From: Chlorella sorokiniana
Taxonomy: Eukaryota; Chlorophyta; Trebouxiophyceae; Chlorellales; Chlorellaceae
Reading direction: 5' to 3'
Length of the DNA stretch: 64,000 bases
Assembly: GCA_025917655.1 (NCBI GenBank)
Contig: CP084610.1
Location: 744,001-808,000 of the forward strand
The notes beneath the pieces were generated by a model. The model was given only the letters and a program-made list of their open reading frames with translations, was not told where the DNA came from and made no database searches. Position 1 is the stretch's first letter. Every line of letters begins with the position of its first letter. Position numbers and translations under genes: made by a program. This document shows positions 56,801 to 64,000 of the stretch, one piece after another.

Positions 56801-57924
56801 GCCGAAAGTGATGCGGATGGGCTGCGGCGCCGGGCGCAGGTTGGTGAGGAGTTGCTGGTGTGGTGTGATGTGCCGGCTCGCTCCAGTGTCCACGATCCAG
56901 TTGTCGCTGATGGTGTTGGAGGTGGTGGCGGCGGTGAAGGCGATGGCGCTGTACTGGGCGTTGACGCTGCGGTTGGAAGGCGGCGGGCGTTGGTTGAAGC
57001 GGCGGGCTTCCATGTCGCGGCGCTTCTTGTTGCACTCGTGGGCGTAGTGGCCAGGCTTGTGGCAGTAGAGGCAGGTGCCTTCGGCGTAGGCGCGGGCATC
57101 GCGGGAGGAGCGCTCGTCGACGCGGATGCCGAAGGTGCGTGGTGGGCCAAAGCTGGGTGGTGGACCGTTGAAGTTGGGCGGCCGCATGCGGGGGTTGCTG
57201 CTGCGGGGCCACTGCCGCGAGGGCCGTTGTTGCGGTTGATGCCGTTGATGTTGCGGGGAGCGCCATTGCTGTTGGAGTGCCGGTCGTCGCGGCGAGGATG
57301 GAAGGAGGCCATCAGGGCTGAGTCGGAGCTGCGGATGACGTCGGGCTTGGCGCGGCGGTGCTCGGCTTGCAGAAGGTGGGGCAGGATGTCATCCACGGTG
57401 AATGTGCCGGCGGAGGCGGTGGTGGTTTCGATGACGGTGACGACTGTGTCGAAGGTGGAGGGCAGGCCAGCCAGGACTTGGCACGCCACGTCGATGTCTT
57501 CGACCTTGTGGCCGGCGGCGTTGAGCTGGTCTTGCAGGGCCTTGGCACGGTTGGTGAAGGCGGTGACGGTCTCGGTGGAGGCCATCTTCAGAGAGTTGAG
57601 CTCACGGCGCAGTTGGAGCTTGCGTGCGAAGGACTTGGCGGCGAAGATGCCTTGCAGAGTGGTCCAGGCTTGGTTGGCCGTGGTGCAGCGCAGGATGGTT
57701 GGCTGGTGGTGGGGCTTGACGAGGAGGCCGATGTAGGAGAGGGCGAGCTCGTCTGCCTTGATGTCCTCGGGAGTTGTTGGGGCCTCGGTGCTGACGACGG
57801 TGTGCCAGCACTTCTTGGTGGTGAGGAAGAACTTCATGTTGGCTGCCCACACTGTGTAGTTGTCCCAGTCCAGCCGCTCAATGGACATGCCGTCTGTCGC
57901 CATGCTGTCCACGCTTGTGTGCAA

Positions 57925-58856
57925 CTGCTGACTGCTGACGGCTGGCGGCCGCTAGCAGGCACCTTGTGCCTCTGCTAGTGCGTGCTCGGAGGTGCCGCGG
58001 CAAGGGGTGCCGCAGATTGTGCCGCCGGAGATGGCTGGCGGAAAGGTGGGGAAGGTCGGTGCCTAAGAATAAGTAGCCGGTACGTGGCACACGAGGCCAG
58101 GCACCGAACGGGGAGCTGCGTGCCACACGTGGACAGCACAGCCCAGGCACCACCTTTGAGTAAATGTAACAGAAGTGGAGGAATAGACGGGAAAGGGGGC
58201 AGGACAGATGTGGATGGCAGCGGCGCTCGACGGCGCTAGGGCACTGCCTGAAGGAGAGTGCCCAGGGGGCAAAGGCAGCGGCGCACTTAGGCGCTGGGGC
58301 ACTGCCAATAACGGAGGGGCCAGAGGGGCGGAGCAGCGGCGCGCGGAGGCGCTAGGGCGCTGCTTGCACTTATCTTAAGTGGTTGTGTCAGCGTAGAGCT
58401 ACGGCAGTGGGTTGAGGCAAAGTGGAAGTTTAGTAACTTGGCGGGAGGCGGGGTATCGAGCTGGTCACAAGTGACCCAACTCGCTTACTCAGCTGCCACA
58501 CAGCTGCTCAAGCAGCTGTCTCTTTGCGAGCAGGTGCTGTCGAAAGCAGATTTAGGCTGCCGGAAAGCAGAATTGAGCTGTCGGCTGCTGGCTGGCAGCT
58601 AGGCAGCAAAAGGCGCTGGCTGTGCGAGCGAAAGGCGGCGCTGTGCGAGCGAAAAGGCGCTGCTATGTGCGAAATGTGCCGCAAGCAAAGGCGGGCTTAG
58701 TCTGAGAGGCTTCGGTCGAAGGCGCCGTTCCGGAGGTCGAGGCGGAAGTGCTCGCGAGTGGTGCGAGGGGCGCTGGCAGCGAGAAAAGGCGTCTGGGGTG
58801 ACGGCAAGAGCGTGTGCCGGACTCAAGGGCAGAGGAGGGAGCTGGGGCCCATAACC
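57925..58856 (-). other. Untranslated leader of the copia element
   Basis: About 930 bp between the 5' LTR and gag without a long open frame of its own. It contains three tandem degenerate units of the type GGCGCTNGGGCACTGCC (about 58,220-58,370) and several GTGCGAGCGAAA-like repeats at 58,620-58,680. A packaging or dimerisation role is possible but not shown. Confidence 0.5.
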
Positions 58857-59211
58857 TGTTGGATGGAGGTAGTTACAAAGAGCGCAAGAGTATGAAAGAG
58901 GGCGCAGAATGGCGCTAAATAGGCTGGAGCAGCACAATGCTACTATTGGCATTATTCCGGCATATGCGGGGTAGTGTTTGTGGTAGTGGCATGACGGCGG
59001 GGCTCAGGTGCACAGAAATGCATGGCATGGGGGTCAATCAACTTAGAATAAAGTGGGAAAGCATAATCGAAGGGTGTGTCTGAGCATATTAGGCGGGTCA
59101 AGCTCATGCATGACGAAAGGGTGTCCACGTCAGCAGCGTCTGCCACGTGGCAGCTGGGGAGATGTGCTGCGGGTGTGCAGGCTGGACATGTGGCTCAGCC
59201 ACATCTCAACA
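58857..59211 (-). repeat. copia LTR (5' LTR)
   Basis: 355 bp, nearly identical to the copy at 53,476. For the element, which reads right to left, this is the 5' LTR; the half-tRNA primer site lies directly inside it. Confidence 0.95.
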
Positions 59212-61260
59212 GGGCCAAAGCAAATGCCGTCTTTGAAGCAGCGGCAAATGCTGAGAAAGGAAATCTGCGTACCGTCCCCGTGACTGCATGCCCCATCTTG
59301 CTGTCACATGCGCGTTCGCGCTGCTGTTTGGCTGCCTCATCGGTCATGATGCTTCGTGGCTTCGGCCTACCTACGCTTCTTGAGATCCCCCACGTCTCAA
59401 GTGTAAGAGCACCCCTCAAAAAAAAAAAAAAAAAAAAAAAAACTGCGCGAGGCAGACCTGCCCCGTGAGCAGTACACTGTGGCATACCGCGTGTTGCATG
59501 GGTGCCTGTATGTGGGCGCCTTCCTTTGCCACATTCGGGTCGTGCCAGCGGCAGATGCGTTGTGCCAGCACGGTGATTGTGCGGCAGCAGCGGATCCGCC
59601 CCTTGATGGGCTGACCCATGCATTCTTGCTCTGCCCGCCGTGGCCGCTGCTGCCGAGTGGGTCTGTCGTGTCTTTGCGGCTGTCTCGGGTGTGCGCCCTC
59701 CTCCCCTCTGTCCCCGTGTCTTTCTTGCAGATGAGCATGCCACTTGGGCCCCACCCGCCCGTCTTCGCCACGTATGGGCACACCTGCGCACCGCTTACCT
59801 CTACGCTGTGTGGCAGATGCGCGGCCGGCGAACTCTTGCGGGCCAGCCCATCTCGCCGGCCAGCGTGTGCGGTGCCACGGTAGCAGCGGTGCTGGCTGCC
59901 ATCAAGCGGGACTGGGCGCGGGCCACGCACAACATGCGCCGGCTGGATGGCACCTATGCTGAGTGGTTCCGTGGCCGCGACACCTCCCTCCGTATGGGCC
60001 AGTTCAAAGCGCGGTGGACCCACAGGGGCGCGCTTTGTGTTGTGGAGGCGGGTGCTATGCGGTTGCGCTTCAGCCTGTCCCACCCGGTGGCCGCACCAGT
60101 GGAGGGCCCTTCTGCGTCTCGGGTGCCTGCAATTGCCCCTGCGTCCTGCCTTGGTCCCTTGCCCCCTCCACGCCTGCAGCTCTCCCCTGCCTCCGCTCGC
60201 CCTGGTGGAGCCTCACCTGCGGCTCTCCCTCCTGCGGGGCCGCTGCTGAGTATGGAGCGTGAAGGCGGGGCAGCCCCTTCCAGCGGCGGGGCAGCACTGG
60301 CACGGGCTGCACCACGCGCGGGCGTCGGTTAACTCTCCGCCCTGCCCTTTTCTGGCTGGGGCCCTCCTCTTCTTTGCGGGGCGCTTTCCCACGGCCTCAG
60401 CGGCCTTCTTGTTATTTTTATACTCGACCGTGCTGCTTCCACTCCCTTTTGGGCCATGCGATACAGCCTGACTTCTGTTCATCTTTACATGCGCGCTGCT
60501 GGGGCTCCTTCCATTCTTGCAGGCGGCGGCAGTTGGGCGGCCGGCAGCGGCAGCGGCGATGGCGGCAAGTGCGTGTGTAGTGGCGCGGCGGGTGATGGGC
60601 GTTCGCCACCGTGTGTGGCAACGTGCCGGCGGGGTCCGCCGCCCCCCGCCCGGCTTGCCTTGCGGCACCCGCGCCGCCGGTCCTAGCGGGCCGGCAGGCA
60701 CACCTGCGGAGCGCGTACATGCCCTTGCTGTCGGTAGTCGTGTGCCCGCCAGCCCTCGGCTTGCCCCGTCCTTGCTCTTTGCATCCATTGGCGGTTCCCC
60801 AGCGCTCGGCTCCTGCGTTGACTTGTCCCTGTTCCCATGGCTCCCTCCAGCACGCTTCCACACTCGATTTCCTCGCCCCATTCTGAGTGGCTTGCACCTT
60901 CCCTTTCCATGGCTCCCCTCCTTTTCTTAGCCTGCCCCCTCCTGGACGCCCCCCTTCTCCCTGTCCCAGTACGCCCCCCCCTTTTTTGTCTTGGCCTGGT
61001 TGCCTTTGCGTCTCTTCCGTGGTGGGTTGCTCCATCCTCGCCTCGGGTCTTTCAGTTCTTTGCCTTGCCCTGTTGTGCCGCTGCCTGCCCCAGTCTGGCG
61101 GTTGCCGGGATCTCGCGTTTCATCTGCTTTCACAGCGACATACCGAACACACATACACACACAAAACAAAAAGAAAAAAATCTGCGTACCACCCCCGTGA
61201 CTGCATGCCCCATCTTGCTGTCACATGCGCGTTCGCGCTGCTGTTTGGCTGCCTCATCGG
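59212..61260 (+). mobile_element. LINE Z 3' half, plus orientation, right of the copia insertion
   Basis: After the copia duplication a diverged short Z stretch leads into mini-Z (59,262-59,417) with a poly(A) of about 25. The sequence then rejoins the ORF2 C-terminus at CTGCGCGAGG; about 130 bp of target are missing here compared with unit 1. The C-terminal ORF (59,479-60,332, with one frame change near 59,640) has CQHGDC, THAFLLCP, FKARWTHRGALCVVEAG and the end APRAGVG. The 3' UTR (60,333-61,258) follows and is cut at GCCTCATCGG by further poly(T) insertions. Confidence 0.85.
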
Positions 61261-62286
61261 CAATTTTTTTTTTTTTTTTTTTTTTGAGGGGGTGCTCTTT
61301 TTTTTTTTTTTTTTTTTTGAGGGGGTGCTCTTACACTTGAGATGTGGGGATCCCAAGAAGCGTAGGTAGGCCGAAGCCACGAAGCATCATGACCGATGAG
61401 GCAGCCAAACAGCAGCGCGAACGCGCATGTGACAGCAAGATGGGGCATGCAGTCACGGGGGTGGTACGCAGATTTTTTTGAGGGGGTGCTCTTACACTTA
61501 CGGGCCAACTGCTGCCAGCCGCGGCGAGACGGCCCCGCCGCAAGGCCCGCAATGAAGTCTGCATGCTGCAAATAAGCCTGGCTGACGATCCGCGACGCAA
61601 AGGCGGAGTACGCCCCCTCGCTGAGATCAGCTGAGGCGTAGCGGCCCACTGCCTCAGCCACATCAAGCTCCAGATACATGCAACCAGCTGGCTGAAACCG
61701 TTTGGAGCTAAGATAATCAGCGTCCGAGCGTAATACACCGTCGACCATTGGCTGACGGTTCCCCAGCGCTCGGCTCCTGCGTTGACTTGTCCCTGTTCCC
61801 ATGGCTCCCTCCAGCACGCTTCCACACTCGATTTCCTCGCCCCTTTCTGAGTGGCTTGCACCTTCCCTTTCCATGGCTCCCCTCCTTTTCTTAGCCTGCC
61901 CCCTCCTGGACGCCCCCTTCTCCCTGTCCCAGTACGCCCCTTTTTTGTCTTGGCCTGGTTGCCTTTGCGTCTCTTCCGTGGTGGGTTGCTCCATCCTCGC
62001 CTCGGGTCTTTCAGTTCTTTGCCTTGCCCTGTTGTGCCGCTGCCTGCCCCAGTCTGGCGGTTGCCGGGATCTCGCGTATCATCTGCTTTCACAGCGACAT
62101 ACCGAACACACATACACACACAAAACAAAAAGAAAAATATCTGCGTACCACCCCCGTGACTGCATGCCCCATCTTGCTGTCACATGCGCGTTCGCGCTGC
62201 TGTTTGGCTGCCTCATCGGTCATGATGCTTCGTGGCTTTGGCCTACCTACGCTTCTTGAGATCCCCGTCTCAAGTGTAAGAGCACC

Positions 62287-62317
<31 letters not shown>

Positions 62318-62318
62318 A
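61261..62318. repeat. Second palindromic centre: nested poly(T)/Z ends, element S copy 2, Z plus end
   Basis: T-run 61,264-61,285; only 12 nt of Z terminus (GAGGGGGTGCTC); T-run 61,298-61,317; reversed mini-Z to 61,472; element S in reverse (61,473-61,745); Z 3' end in plus orientation (61,746-62,291); poly(A) 62,292-62,318. From the reversed mini-Z rightward it matches 45,367-46,350, and the last part also matches 47,350-47,918. Confidence 0.85.
61473..61745 (-). mobile_element. Element S, copy 2
   Basis: Same as copy 1: a Z-type 20-nt terminus with a short poly(A), and an open minus-strand peptide (SDADYLSSKRFQPAGCMYLE, then YASADLSEGAYSAFASRIVS) here without the small differences of copy 1. 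Identical head-to-head junction with a plus Z end. Confidence 0.65.
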
Positions 62319-62413
62319 CTAATATCAAGCGCAGCCGAACGCCGGCGCGAGGTGGGGCAGCCCGGTGAGGCGGGCTAGAGGAACTCCAGGGTGGGCGAGA
62401 GTAAGTAAACATC

Positions 62414-62457
<44 letters not shown>

Positions 62458-64000
62458 CGTCGACGTTACCCATTCGCGGCAGGAACGGGCGGTGGGACAC
62501 GCTGTGCGTATGTTGCGCAGGGCTGCCTCGCCGTACACAGTACGCCCGGCGGGCCGGCCACTTGCCTGGTGGGATTCTGGTGCACGGCAGGCGGTGACAG
62601 GGAGTTGGGTGGTGCCACCCCGCCACCGCCGCCGCCACCGCCGCCCCCACCACGCAGGGAGGCCCCCTCCCTGTGCAGCTGGCACCCACACGACAGGCCC
62701 CAGTTCAGCCCATGGCACGGGCCTAGGGGTGCGGGGGTGAGGAGGAGCTGCTGATCACCATGCAAAACACCTACGGGGCGCTGCGACGTCAGCCCTCGTC
62801 TGTGTTTAGCACGGTTCAGGGAGAGCATATCCTGGTCTATACTGAGGCTTGGCTACCAGAGGGGGGCCAGTTCCAGTGCTGTCCGGGTATGAGGCGTATC
62901 ATTTTCCCCGCCCTTCCTTGGACCCGTCCCTCCCTCACGGGGCGGCATCGTGGTCTACGCGCGTGCTGACGTGGCACAGTACGTGACCCTTGGTCGCGGA
63001 GATGCTCACGGCCGGTATGCGTGGTTACATCTGCACCGTGCGGTTGGGCTAGGAGATGACCTCGCCTTGTGCGTGGCATACTTTGCACCCAAACGGTACG
63101 GGGCGGTGTACGAGGCAGACGAGGGGATGTGGGGGACGTTGGGGAGGACATTGTTGCAGCACAAGGGCGCGGACTTGTGCTGCTTGCTGGCGATGTCAAT
63201 GCCAGACCCAGGGAGCGTCCTGATTGGGTGGCTGGTGGCTCGGATGAGCACAACGTCGCCCTCCAGCACGCGTTGGCCGTGGGCGAGGAAGGGGCCTCCC
63301 CACGGGCATCCCGCGGCAGTCCCAAGATCGTGGCACCAACATTGGCTATGCCAATGAGTTGCTACACTTGTGTCAGACGACGGGCATGCGCATTGCCAAT
63401 GGCAGAGTGGCAGGCGATGAGACAGGCGCCTGCACCTGCTACCCTGTGGGTGGGGGCAGCAGCCAGGTTGACTTCTTCCTGGGCTGCCCCGGGTCTTCCC
63501 CCTCCTCTCACGCCTTGTTGTGCGGGAAATTGACGCCCATTCGGACCACTGCCGGGTCAGCCTGCGGGTGTCGCTCGTTCCCCGCTGGGGTGCTGGGTGG
63601 GGCTGCAGAGGCTGAGCAGGGGGCACGTTTGTTTATACCCTGCCTGACCCTGTGGCGCCCACTTGGGACCCCGCCAAAGCGGAGGAGTGGCAAGCCCTCC
63701 TGCAGTCTGACGCTGTTCAGGCACGCTTGGCCGAGGTCGTTAGCGCCGCGGCCACCGTGTCTGACAGCGAGGGCCTGCAAGGCGTCATTGCAAACCTGCG
63801 CTCGGTCGTGGGTCAGTCGTTGGCGGAGGTGATGCCGCAGATGAACGCTCCACTCGGGGCCAGGGCCGCCGCCGCGCCAGTCGTGTAGAGGTTCGCCGTC
63901 AGGTTAACAGGGCACGCCACGAGGTGCAGCGCCAACTGCGCTCCGCGGGCCCTGAGTCTCACGCCTATCGTCAGGCAGCCAAGGAGTACCGTCGCCTTGC
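62319..64000 (+). mobile_element. LINE B 5' half, running off the right edge
   Basis: Same start as 47,919 (CTAATATCAAGCG, (CAA)n, proline-type repeats), then the endonuclease: NTYGALRRQPSS, GGIVVYARADVAQY, LLAGDVNARPRERPDW, SQVDFFLGCPGS and, near 63,540, EIDAHSDHCRVSL, the last catalytic block. After that come AKAEEWQALLQSDAVQARLA and LRSVVGQSLAEVMPQMNAP, identical to 33,058-33,294 in reverse. Frame changes near 62,930, 63,145 and 63,310 show that it is not intact, or reflect sequencing error. The RT lies beyond the window. Confidence 0.87.
63652..63888 (+). CDS. LINE B linker segment between endonuclease and RT
   Basis: An open helical stretch (TWDPAKAEEWQALLQSDAVQ, then LQGVIANLRSVVGQSLAEV), present in the same form in the reversed copy at 33,058-33,294. 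The agreement between two distant copies suggests recent common origin. It is part of the element and not a host gene. Confidence 0.7.
   Translation: MAPTWDPAKAEEWQALLQSDAVQARLAEVVSAAATVSDSEGLQGVIANLRSVVGQSLAEVMPQMNAPLGARAAAAPVV

Larger units (their letters stand above)
53476..59211 (-). mobile_element. Ty1/copia-type LTR retrotransposon
   Basis: A 5.7 kb element with two nearly identical LTRs (TGTTG...CAACA), flanked by the 5-bp duplication GGGCC (53,471-53,475 and 59,212-59,216). The coding region runs right to left between about 57,924 and 53,858. Parts in order: gag; zinc knuckle (CLYCHKPGHYAHEC); protease (WIVDTGASRH); pre-integrase (LWHRRLGHLG); integrase (TDLCGPM, RSDNGGEF, QQNGKAERLNR); reverse transcriptase (QLDIKTAFLNG, LLIYVDDILVI); and RNase H (YCDANHAGD). 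Integrase before RT is the copia order. The primer site GGTTATGGGCCCCAGC (58,841-58,856) lies inside the right-hand LTR; a purine-rich tract adjoins the other. It looks whole or nearly so, with at most about one break, and young. It is inserted in a Z LINE. Confidence 0.95.

Noticed and set aside
56108-57736. Long plus-strand ORF of 542 codons
   Set aside because: It is the antisense shadow of the copia gag-pol region; composition is Val/Gly/Ala-rich with no domain, while the minus strand has clear retroelement motifs.
62292-62318. Telomere or chromosome end near the A-runs
   Set aside because: No TTTAGGG-type repeats occur; the A-runs are LINE tails and the sequence continues with LINE B.

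Overview
The window looks like nuclear DNA of a green alga, most likely a GC-rich trebouxiophyte of the Chlorella/Coccomyxa type. The reasons are high GC, many short GT-AG introns, plant-type genes (a DPE2-like glucanotransferase with two starch-binding domains, a plant-style E2F), and a large nest of LINEs that resemble the Zepp elements known from these algae. Placement below class is inference.

Bases 1 to about 30,400 are a compact gene block. In order: the 3' end of an unknown gene (+); DPE2 (-); a metaxin-like mitochondrial import protein (+); a small plastid-like membrane protein (+); an E2F factor (-); a beta-hexosaminidase (+); a MORN-repeat protein (-); an Ap4A phosphorylase (+); an SLC35D-like nucleotide-sugar transporter (-); a TMEM234-like membrane protein (+); and TTI1, a HEAT-repeat partner of TEL2 (+), which may include the acidic ORF in front of it. 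Several neighbours are divergent pairs sharing 280-530 bp promoters. About a dozen exons change frame at homopolymer runs, which I read mainly as sequencing error.

About 35 bases after the TTI1 stop the gene block ends, and nearly everything to 64,000 is nested retroelement. Two LINE families dominate. Family B (endonuclease, YADD reverse transcriptase) ends in a CATAA-type repeat. Family Z (Zepp-like, L1-type) ends in AGTGTAAGAGCACCCC(C)TC plus poly(A). Z copies sit inside Z copies, and the block has been reshuffled by a 4.5 kb tandem duplication, inverted duplications and palindromes. A LINE 5' end at 34.66-35.73 kb carries five perfect heat-shock elements. A U6 snRNA copy is embedded in the Z ORF2 and has been carried along in three segmental copies. 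A nearly whole, young Ty1/copia element (53,476-59,211) sits in one Z copy. A tandem miniature LTR element (46,474-47,095) sits in another and has the same half-tRNA initiator-Met primer site as the copia element.

The cluster looks like a Zepp-type nest, as reported at centromeres or chromosome ends of such algae. I see no telomere repeats, so a centromeric or pericentromeric position is the more attractive guess, but it is only a guess.
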